DNA of 6,296 bases. It comes from Candidatus Pelagibacter sp. GTDB taxonomy: Bacteria > Pseudomonadota > Alphaproteobacteria > Pelagibacterales > Pelagibacteraceae. The stretch covers positions 1-6,296 of the forward strand of contig JAOIVP010000030.1 in assembly GCA_028224115.1 (NCBI GenBank). Direction: 5' to 3'. Of this stretch, positions 1 through 5,164 are shown piece after piece; the first letter of the stretch is position 1, and every line of letters begins with the position of its first letter. The translations under genes and the position numbers were made by a program. The notes beneath the pieces are model-generated. The model saw only the letters and a program-made list of their open reading frames with translations, was not told the origin of the DNA and did not search any database.

Positions 1-756
1 TCCTGCAATATTATAAATGCCTAAAGGACATCCATTTTCTTTAATATATTTTTTAACATACTTATAACTTTCTTCAGGTGTATCTAAATTGAAAATACTT
101 TCTTTGATAGTTAAGTTAGGAAATTCTGATCTTAATATTTTTCTAAAACCTAGTTCTCTTTCCTGTTGACATCTGTAAGGCATACTCATAACCATCAAAA
201 TTGATCCTGTTTTTTTTCCAACATGTTTTCCTATTATATGAGCTGCTGTTGAACCCGCATTAGATTGATTGCTTCCAATATAACAAGTTCTATTTGAATT
301 AGGTAAATCAGTCGTAAGTGCTACAACTGGTTTTCCTTCATTTATAACTTTTGTAATTTCATTATTTATATTTTGATCTTCTTGTGAAACTATTATTACA
401 GCATCAAATTTTGAGGTATCGGTCAAAATTTTAGTAAAATGAGTTGGCTTAAAATCCTTTGCAGCTATAAATTTTTTAATTAAATTAAATTTATTATTAT
501 TTTTAGAATTAACCCTTTCTAAGGTTTCTTCTAAAGTTTTATTATAAGAAGGTCCTGATTGAGAACAAACTAAAATATTTTTTTTATTATTTTTTTGATT
601 ACCATTTTGTAAATTGTTTAAAGTTTTTAAAATCTTATCTTTAGTTCTTTTGCTTACACCAGGCCTATTATTCAGAACTCTATCAACTGTTGCTGTTCCA
701 TATCCTGAGTCTTCAGAAATTTTCTTTATTGATACATTTTTCCAGTAAGAAACCAT
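1..756 (-). CDS. LacI-family transcriptional repressor, C-terminus cut by the window edge
   Basis: This is a sugar-responsive DNA-binding regulator. Reading the minus strand from ATG at 756-754 gives 252 codons with no stop before the left edge, so the C-terminal part (families are usually about 330-350 aa) is missing. Residues 8-29 form the LacI helix-turn-helix (VSIKKISEDSGYGTATVDRVLN), followed by the usual RPGVS segment at 31-35. From about residue 60 a type 1 periplasmic-binding-protein fold begins (NILVCSQSGP), later with YIGSNQSNAGSTAA, as in LacI members whose sensor domain resembles RbsB. The neighbouring divergent gene encodes an RbsB-like protein, so both probably recognise the same sugar (inference). 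Odd points: the canonical TVSRVLN has Asp instead of Ser (Asp25), and the hinge region (residues 47-59) is Asn/Lys/Gln-rich and lacks the usual ARxL minor-groove motif. No Shine-Dalgarno is visible before the start. An upstream ATG in the leader is followed at once by a stop and is not used. Confidence 0.93.
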   Translation of the reverse strand, partial: MVSYWKNVSIKKISEDSGYGTATVDRVLNNRPGVSKRTKDKILKTLNNLQNGNQKNNKKNILVCSQSGPSYNKTLEETLERVNSKNNNKFNLIKKFIAAKDFKPTHFTKILTDTSKFDAVIIVSQEDQNINNEITKVINEGKPVVALTTDLPNSNRTCYIGSNQSNAGSTAAHIIGKHVGKKTGSILMVMSMPYRCQQERELGFRKILRSEFPNLTIKESIFNLDTPEESYKYVKKYIKENGCPLGIYNIAG

Positions 757-775
757 TTTTTTATCGTAGCATTGT

Positions 776-827
776 TTGATGTAAAATCAATCAAATTGAT
801 ACATCAACTATAAGTTGAATTACATCA
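776..827. promoter_or_regulatory. Cluster of overlapping palindromes, candidate LacI-family operator
   Basis: The gap between the divergent repressor and binding-protein genes contains several symmetric elements. TTGATGTA (776-783) is an exact inverted copy of TACATCAA (800-807). TTGAT-AC-ATCAA (796-807) is a near-perfect 12-bp palindrome. TCAACT-ATA-AGTTGA (804-818) has 6-bp perfect arms. TTGAT/ATCAA also pair at 776-780 and 786-790. TACATCA recurs at 800-806 and 821-827, a spacing of 21 bp or two helical turns, and TGATGTAA (777-784) mirrors TTACATCA (820-827). Such dyads beside a LacI-family gene are the usual place for its operator, which would control both the binding protein and the repressor itself. 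The centres lack the CG typical of classic LacI operators. That these bind this repressor is inferred. Confidence 0.6.
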
Positions 828-833
828 TTTTGC

Positions 834-862
834 TTGCAAGGAGATCTTAGAGTTATTAAGAT
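834..862 (+). promoter_or_regulatory. Candidate sigma-70 promoter for the sugar-binding protein gene
   Basis: TTGCAA at 834-839 and TAAGAT at 857-862 are separated by 17 bases, each matching four of six consensus positions. Transcription would begin near 869, about 30 bases before the ATG, and just downstream of the palindrome cluster. AT-rich DNA throws up such matches by chance, so this is tentative. A purine-rich GAGAGAGA at 886-893 could serve as a weak ribosome-binding site for the start at 900. Confidence 0.35.
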
Positions 863-899
863 TAAAATTATAAATAACTAACTAAGAGAGAGATCAAAT

Positions 900-1904
900 A
901 TGAAAAAAACAATAATTACGATGTTGGCATTTGTTTTCGTGTCAATTTCAGGAATTTCATATGCAGCAGATAAAGTTTTTGCATTAGTTCCAAAAGCGAT
1001 GAACAACCCATTTTTCGATTTAGCTAGAGATGGATGTAAAGTTGCTGAAAAAGAAATTGGTGGAATTGAATGTTTATACATTGGACCAGGCGAGCACACT
1101 GAACAAGAACAAGTTCAAATCGTTCAAGATTTAATTGCAAAAGGTGTTGATGGTATTGCAGTAGCTTCTTCTAACGCAGCAGCAATGGCTAAAGCAGTTA
1201 AAGGAACTAATATTCCAATAATTACTTGGGACTCAGATCTTTTAAATAAAGATGCTAGTTTAAGAAAAGCTTATGTTGGAACTAAAAACTATGACATTGG
1301 AGTATACTTAGCTCAAATCGTTATGATGTTAAAACCAGGCGGTGGAGAAATTTGTATTCAATCAGGTGGTGCTGCAGCTGCAAACCACAATGAAAGAATG
1401 TCAGGTATAAGAGATACAATTGCTGGACGTGCAGACAGTGGAAAATATCCAAGTGCTGAGCTAAAAGGTGAAAATGGATGGACTGAAGCAAGTGGATGTC
1501 CGTTGTACACAAATGATGATTTTCCTCTTTCAGTACAACAAATGGAAGATATCTTTGCTAAACACCCTAACCTAACTGCATTTGTACCAACTGGTGGGTT
1601 CCCTCAGTTCGTATCAAAAGCTTTCAGAAGAGTTACTGAAAAACACAAAGATAGAATCAGCTCTATGAAAACTGCGGTTGTAATTGCTGACACTCTTCCT
1701 ATGCAAATGGAAGATTTAGCAGCTGGAAGAACACATGGTCAAGTAGGTCAACAACCTTTTATGATGGGTTACAAAGCTATGTATGTTCTAAAAGATATTG
1801 TTGATGGAAAAGCGTTGAAATTTGACAACACATCTAACAATGCGATTTACACAGGTCTTGATGTTTGTATGAAACCAAACATTGCAACTTGTATTGCAGG
1901 TTAA
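900..1904 (+). CDS. Periplasmic sugar-binding protein of an ABC transporter (RbsB-like, Peripla_BP_4)
   Basis: Predicted periplasmic receptor that captures a sugar for an ABC importer. The 334-residue product opens with a signal peptide (KK at 2-3, hydrophobic core 5-19, probable cleavage after SYA at 20-22). The mature part aligns by eye with E. coli RbsB: NNPFF at 35-39 matches its sugar-stacking motif, WDSD at 110-113 lies where RbsB has its ligand Asp, Arg166 in NERMSGIRD resembles the ligand Arg, Asp264 the hinge-side Asp, and Gln284 in GQVGQQP the Gln of AQLP. These matches support a monosaccharide ligand but do not name it. The mature protein has six cysteines (46, 58, 152, 200, 323, 331), many for an RbsB-type protein. 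It is divergent from a LacI gene and followed by a hairpin and a sugar-oxidising gene set. No permease or ATPase gene is adjacent inside the window, so it is either an orphan or separated from its partners. Confidence 0.93.
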   Translation: MKKTIITMLAFVFVSISGISYAADKVFALVPKAMNNPFFDLARDGCKVAEKEIGGIECLYIGPGEHTEQEQVQIVQDLIAKGVDGIAVASSNAAAMAKAVKGTNIPIITWDSDLLNKDASLRKAYVGTKNYDIGVYLAQIVMMLKPGGGEICIQSGGAAAANHNERMSGIRDTIAGRADSGKYPSAELKGENGWTEASGCPLYTNDDFPLSVQQMEDIFAKHPNLTAFVPTGGFPQFVSKAFRRVTEKHKDRISSMKTAVVIADTLPMQMEDLAAGRTHGQVGQQPFMMGYKAMYVLKDIVDGKALKFDNTSNNAIYTGLDVCMKPNIATCIAG

Positions 1905-1922
1905 TTATCTCCTTAATTATTT

Positions 1923-1954
1923 ACTAAGCCCAATTTTATATTGGGCTTAGTTTT
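1923..1954 (+). terminator. Stem-loop after the binding-protein gene, terminator or 3' mRNA-stabilising hairpin
   Basis: A perfect 12-bp stem (1923-1934 with 1940-1951, core CTAAGCCCAA/TTGGGCTTAG) with a 5-base loop is followed by only a short run of T (1951-1954) before ACAT. It begins 18 bases after the stop codon. The GC-rich core stands out in this AT-rich DNA. The next gene starts 23 bases after the stem, which leaves no room for a complete promoter, so partial termination or protection of the upstream transcript end, with read-through into the catabolic genes, is the likely role (inference). Confidence 0.75.
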
Positions 1955-1974
1955 ACATAATACAAAAAATTAAT

Positions 1975-2829
1975 ATGTTTAACAAATATATATCTGAACA
2001 AACTAACCAATTTAAAAATAAAATAATTATTGTAACGGGAAGTACTCAAGGAAGTGGAGCTGAGACTGCAAAATTACTAGCAAACAGAGGTGCTAAGGGA
2101 ATAACTATCTGTGGAAGAAATAGCGTTAAAGGAAATAAGGTAAAATCTGAAATAGAAAGCATGGGCACAGAATGCTTGTACGTTCAAGCAGATTTAGAGA
2201 AACTTGCAGACTGTAAAAAAATAGTTTCTGAAACTGATAAAAAATTTAATACTGTAGATAGTTTTATCAATGTTGCTGCTTTCACAGAAAGAGGAACAAT
2301 TTTAAGTACGACAGAAGAAAATTATGACAAAAACTTCAATGTAAATGTGAAAGCTCCCCTTTTTATGATGCAAGACGTTATAAAAATAATGATCAGAGAT
2401 AAAAAAAAAGGAACTATAGCTCATATTTTATCAATGGCTGGATATAGTGGTATGCCTTTTTTAACTGCTTACAGCTCTTCTAAAGCTGCATTAGCAATAA
2501 TGATCAAAAATGTTGCAAATTCAGTGTCTGGACATCAAATAAGAGTGAACGGAGTAAATTTGGGATGGACAGATACGCCTGCTGAAACTGTAATCCAAAA
2601 AAAATTTCATAATGCAGATGATGATTGGCTAAAAAAAGCAGAGTCAAAAGTGCCATTTAAAAGATTAAACAAACCTATAGATGTTGCAAAAATTTTAGCA
2701 TTTTTGTGTTCTGATGAATCTGGAATTATGACAGGCAGTATTGTGGACTTTGATCAAACAGTTGCTGGTTGGCACTCCTATTCAGCATATGACACAAAAA
2801 TATTAGATGATAGTATTTTAGGGGAATAA
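1975..2829 (+). CDS. Short-chain dehydrogenase/reductase (SDR), probable sugar or sugar-acid dehydrogenase
   Basis: NAD(P)-dependent oxidoreductase of the classical SDR type, cytosolic. The 284-residue product has the Rossmann glycine motif TGSTQGSG at 21-28, Asp73 in ADL (adenine contact), NVAA at 99-102 (usual NNAG variant), and the full catalytic tetrad Asn124, Ser153, Tyr166 and Lys170 (YSSSK). An Arg at 48 after the second strand hints at NADP(H) preference, which is weak evidence. Classical SDRs are about 250 residues. This one has roughly 13 extra residues before the Rossmann strand and a tail of about 23 residues after VDFDQ (257-261), where VDGG is usual. No Shine-Dalgarno is visible; the ATG at 1975 is the only one upstream of the glycine motif. 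It is followed 20 bases later by a lactonase gene and then an AKR gene. In known non-phosphorylative pathways SDRs act either as the first sugar dehydrogenase (L-rhamnose) or on a keto-deoxy acid (L-fucose); which applies here is open. Confidence 0.92.
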   Translation: MFNKYISEQTNQFKNKIIIVTGSTQGSGAETAKLLANRGAKGITICGRNSVKGNKVKSEIESMGTECLYVQADLEKLADCKKIVSETDKKFNTVDSFINVAAFTERGTILSTTEENYDKNFNVNVKAPLFMMQDVIKIMIRDKKKGTIAHILSMAGYSGMPFLTAYSSSKAALAIMIKNVANSVSGHQIRVNGVNLGWTDTPAETVIQKKFHNADDDWLKKAESKVPFKRLNKPIDVAKILAFLCSDESGIMTGSIVDFDQTVAGWHSYSAYDTKILDDSILGE

Positions 2830-2849
2830 TTCCAACTATAATTCAACTA

Positions 2850-3692
2850 ATGAAAATTATTGATTCACATCAACATTTTTGGGATCCTTCAAGAGGTGAT
2901 TATCATTGGATGCCAAAAGATAATCCAATATTAAACCGAAAATATGAAGTTAAAGATTTATCTCAAGTTTCTGAGTCAATTGATTTACATAAAACTATTT
3001 TAGTTCAAGCTGCAGCAACTAATGCAGAAACTGAATATATGTTAAATATAGCTGAAAATTCTGATTTAGTTTGTGGAGTTGTAGGTTGGGTAAATTTTGA
3101 AGATAAGAATCAACTAGAACAGTTAAAAATTTTTGCTAAGCACCAAAAATTTCTTGGAGTAAGACCAATGATACAAGATATTCCAGATGAAAATTGGGTT
3201 TTAAATAAAAATTTTGATATTTTTTTTAAAAGTATAATTGATTTAGATTTAAGCTTTGATGCTCTAGGATTTCCAATACATCTAGAAAATTTTTATACAA
3301 TTGCTTCTAGATATCCTTCCCTAAGATTTATTATTGATCATTTAATGAAACCAAAAATTTGCAATAATAATCAAGAGGAATTTATTCACTGGCAAAAGGG
3401 AATAAACAAGTTATCTAAATTAGAAAATGTATATTGTAAATTTTCTGGTATGGTTACTGAAGCTTGTGAAAAATGGACTGAGCAAGATCTCAAGCCATAT
3501 GTAGATGAAATTTTAAATCTGTTTACTGATAAAAAAATTATGTGGGGATCTGATTGGCCTGTTTGTAACTTAAGAACAAACTATTTAGGATGGTATAATT
3601 CAGCAACAAATTTAACTAAAGAATTAAGTCTAGCTGAAAGACAAAATATCTTTTATAATAATGCAAAAAGGTTTTATAAACTTAAAATATAA
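2850..3692 (+). CDS. Amidohydrolase-family sugar lactonase (COG3618, L-fuconolactonase / L-rhamnonolactonase-like)
   Basis: Predicted cytosolic metal-dependent hydrolase that opens an aldono-lactone to the sugar acid. The 280-residue length is normal for the family. Visible hallmarks are the N-terminal metal motif DSHQHFWD (5-12, His7 and His9), GVRPMIQDIPDENW (103-116), IHLE with His144, the conserved DHLMKP (163-168) and WGSDWPV (232-238) with the catalytic-type Asp235. This arrangement is characteristic of the Amidohydro_2 group containing L-fuconolactonase, L-rhamnono-1,4-lactonase and 2-pyrone-4,6-dicarboxylate hydrolase. The sugar-lactone role is favoured because two dehydrogenases flank it and a sugar-binding protein and LacI regulator lie upstream. 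It starts 20 bases after the SDR gene and ends 3 bases before the AKR gene, so the three are very likely one operon. The specific lactone cannot be decided from sequence alone. Confidence 0.9.
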   Translation: MKIIDSHQHFWDPSRGDYHWMPKDNPILNRKYEVKDLSQVSESIDLHKTILVQAAATNAETEYMLNIAENSDLVCGVVGWVNFEDKNQLEQLKIFAKHQKFLGVRPMIQDIPDENWVLNKNFDIFFKSIIDLDLSFDALGFPIHLENFYTIASRYPSLRFIIDHLMKPKICNNNQEEFIHWQKGINKLSKLENVYCKFSGMVTEACEKWTEQDLKPYVDEILNLFTDKKIMWGSDWPVCNLRTNYLGWYNSATNLTKELSLAERQNIFYNNAKRFYKLKI

Positions 3693-3695
3693 CTT

Positions 3696-4658
3696 ATGAA
3701 AAAAAATAAAATTAAAGATACTGGTGTAGAAGTTACAGAATTAAGTTTTGGAACATCTTCTTTAGGGAGTATGCCAGATACTTATGGTTATGAAGTACCA
3801 GAACAAAGAGCCCAAGAAACACTAAAAAGATTTTTTCAAGGTCCTGTAAATATGCTTGATACTTCAAGAAATTATGCAATGGGAGAAAGTGAAAAAAGAA
3901 TTGGTATTGCTATAAAGGAAAATGGTGGCTGGCCAGAGAATTTTATTTTATCAACAAAAATTGATAGGAATATGGATACTCTTGTTCTTGATAAAAAACG
4001 AACCAGGGAATCTATTGAAGAAAGTTTAAAAACTTTGAATGTAAATTCTGTTGATGTTTTATTTCTTCATGATCCAGAATATGTAAAAGATATAAATGAT
4101 ATCACTAAAAAAGATGGTGCAATAGATGAGTTATTTAAAATAAAAGAAGAAGGTTTAGCAAAAGCTGTTGGTTTAGCTATGGGAAAAGTAAACATAATGT
4201 TTCCTATGTTAAAAAATTGGGACTTTGATGTGATAATTAATCATAACAGATATACTTTGTTAAATAGAGAGGCAGATGAAATGTATAGTTATGCCCACAG
4301 TAAAAATATATCTATTTTTAATGCCGCTCCTTACGCTGGTGGTGTTTTAGCAAAAGGTCCAAGTAACTTTAAAAAAATAACTTATCAAGATGCTACAGAA
4401 GAAAAGCTTGCACCTGCTAGAGAAATAGAAAAAGTTTGTAAAAAGTACAATGTTGAAATGGGTGCAGCCGCTTTACAGTTTTCAATGAAAGATAAAAGAA
4501 TAACCTCTACTCTTTGTGGAGTTACAAGTATTCAGAGTATTGAAAAAAACCTTTCTTGGGCTAAAACAATTATACCAGATGAATTTTGGAATGAAGTTTT
4601 AAAATTACCTTACTCAACTAAAGATCCGGAATCTGAAAGAGAATTTACACCTGGTTAA
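3696..4658 (+). CDS. Aldo-keto reductase, probable aldose (L-fucose/galactose-type) 1-dehydrogenase
   Basis: NAD(P)-dependent TIM-barrel oxidoreductase. The 320-residue product carries the complete AKR catalytic tetrad: Asp55 (NMLDTS), Tyr60 (NYAMGESE), Lys88 (STKID) and His125 (FLHDPE). The N-terminus VTELSFGTSSLG and the GESEKRIG segment resemble the COG0667 branch that includes D-threo-aldose 1-dehydrogenase (L-fucose dehydrogenase), L-galactose dehydrogenase and pyridoxal 4-dehydrogenase. Beside a lactonase of the fuconolactonase group, the simplest reading is that this enzyme oxidises the aldose at C1 to the lactone that the upstream gene product then opens. Reduction of a downstream aldehyde such as lactaldehyde is an alternative. 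Its ATG lies 3 bases after the lactonase stop with no Shine-Dalgarno, which suggests translational coupling. It is the last gene of the operon. The following spacer has no convincing terminator. Confidence 0.9.
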   Translation: MKKNKIKDTGVEVTELSFGTSSLGSMPDTYGYEVPEQRAQETLKRFFQGPVNMLDTSRNYAMGESEKRIGIAIKENGGWPENFILSTKIDRNMDTLVLDKKRTRESIEESLKTLNVNSVDVLFLHDPEYVKDINDITKKDGAIDELFKIKEEGLAKAVGLAMGKVNIMFPMLKNWDFDVIINHNRYTLLNREADEMYSYAHSKNISIFNAAPYAGGVLAKGPSNFKKITYQDATEEKLAPAREIEKVCKKYNVEMGAAALQFSMKDKRITSTLCGVTSIQSIEKNLSWAKTIIPDEFWNEVLKLPYSTKDPESEREFTPG

Positions 4659-4680
4659 ATTTTAAAAAAATTTAATAATT

Positions 4681-4747
4681 AATAGACTTAATAGTTAAGA
4701 AAAATACATAAATCTCAGGGTAAAAGTGATGCGTATATATGTCTATT
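4681..4747 (+). other. Intergenic region with distant inverted repeat, function unknown
   Basis: The 140-base gap after the AKR gene has AATAGAC at 4681-4687 matched by its exact reverse complement GTCTATT at 4741-4747. An alternative shorter pairing is ACATA (4706-4710) with TATGT (4738-4742). The enclosed stretch around 4714-4733 (CTCAGGGTAAAAGTGATGCG) is richer in G and C than the AT-rich DNA on both sides. It does not match a riboswitch class that I can recognise. It could be a weak RNA structure at the end of the AKR transcript or a chance match. Confidence 0.25.
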
Positions 4748-4774
4748 GCAATAATTTTCTGTTTTTATTTTAAT
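4746..4774 (+). promoter_or_regulatory. Candidate sigma-70 promoter for the GYD-domain gene
   Basis: TTGCAA (4746-4751) and TTTAAT (4769-4774, five of six consensus positions) are 17 bases apart. Transcription would start near 4781, leaving a leader of about 18 bases that just includes the strong ribosome-binding site. The -35 box and spacing are the same as in the candidate promoter before the sugar-binding protein gene. This is position and consensus evidence only. Confidence 0.45.
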
Positions 4775-4785
4775 CAATTAAATTG

Positions 4786-4794
4786 AAAGGAGGT
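4786..4794 (+). promoter_or_regulatory. Strong Shine-Dalgarno sequence for the GYD-domain gene
   Basis: AAAGGAGGT ends four bases before the ATG at 4799 and is nearly a full complement of the 16S rRNA 3' end. It fixes the start codon. It is the only near-perfect Shine-Dalgarno before a gene in this window, suggesting that this small protein is translated at a high rate. Confidence 0.85.
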
Positions 4795-4798
4795 TTTA

Positions 4799-5122
4799 AT
4801 GGCTAAGTTTTATATACTAGGAAGATATACAGATAAAGGTCTTGGGGGCTTTGTAAGCAATCCAGATACAGATCGAAAAGCTGCTACTACAGCTTTAGCT
4901 GAAGCAGGTGGTGCAAAACTTACTGGCTATGCTGGTCTAAGAGGAAAATATGATTTCATGGTTGAAGTTGAAGGTACTTTTGATCAAGCAGCAGCATCAG
5001 GAATGGTTGCAGTTTCAAGTGGGGCTGTAACTGATTTTACTGTATTAGAGTCTATTGACTTGAATGGCATTGCAAAAATTGCAAACAAAATGGTTGGTGG
5101 TTACAAAGAGCCAGGTAAGTAA
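4799..5122 (+). CDS. Small GYD-domain protein (PF08734-like), function unknown
   Basis: The 107-residue product resembles the GYD family, small alpha/beta proteins with a ferredoxin-like (dimeric alpha-beta barrel) look and no settled biochemical role. Features are an N-terminal strand KFYILGRYTDKG (3-14), an Ala-rich helix (27-36), AGGAKLTGYAGLRGKYDFMVEVEG with the name-giving GxYD motif at 49-52, a second helix (60-70), and a strand in VTDFTVLESID. No signal peptide or membrane segment is visible. It has its own candidate promoter and a strong ribosome-binding site, so it is probably a single-gene unit separate from the sugar operon upstream. The family assignment rests on the motif and length by eye. 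Confidence 0.85.
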   Translation: MAKFYILGRYTDKGLGGFVSNPDTDRKAATTALAEAGGAKLTGYAGLRGKYDFMVEVEGTFDQAAASGMVAVSSGAVTDFTVLESIDLNGIAKIANKMVGGYKEPGK

Positions 5123-5129
5123 AGATATA

Positions 5130-5164
5130 AACTCTTCCTCTATTTTTTGTTTAGTGGAAGAGTT
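5130..5164. terminator. Hairpin between convergent genes, probable bidirectional terminator
   Basis: AACTCTTCC (5130-5138) pairs perfectly with GGAAGAGTT (5156-5164). After one T-T mismatch, CTA (5140-5142) pairs with TAG (5152-5154), leaving a T-rich 9-base loop. It starts 7 bases after the GYD stop codon, and its right arm reaches into the stop codon of the leftward dioxygenase gene (5163-5165). On the minus strand the stem is followed by TTTATA, a modest U-run; on the plus strand no U-run follows. One stem could therefore end both transcripts, more convincingly the leftward one. Confidence 0.65.

Noticed and set aside
878..1099. Minus-strand open frame of 73 codons overlapping the binding-protein start
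   Set aside because: It lies opposite the signal peptide and RbsB-like motifs of a confident gene and shows no recognisable domain.
1321..1512. Minus-strand open frame of 63 codons inside the binding-protein gene
   Set aside because: His/Leu-rich shadow translation of the opposite strand, with no start signal.
1975..4658. Naming the operon as the L-fucose pathway with gene symbols
   Set aside because: The three families also serve L-rhamnose, L-galactose, D-arabinose and other substrates; the diagnostic dehydratase and later enzymes are not in the window.
4659..4680. Terminator directly after the AKR gene (AAATTTT/AAAATTT-like symmetry)
   Set aside because: The only pairing is A/T, expected by chance in this DNA, with no stable stem.
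4659..4798. Possible riboswitch (SAM or glycine type, as known in this kind of marine bacterium) before the GYD gene
   Set aside because: I could not match the conserved cores or a compact stem set, and the best promoter lies downstream of the element, so it would not be in the GYD transcript.
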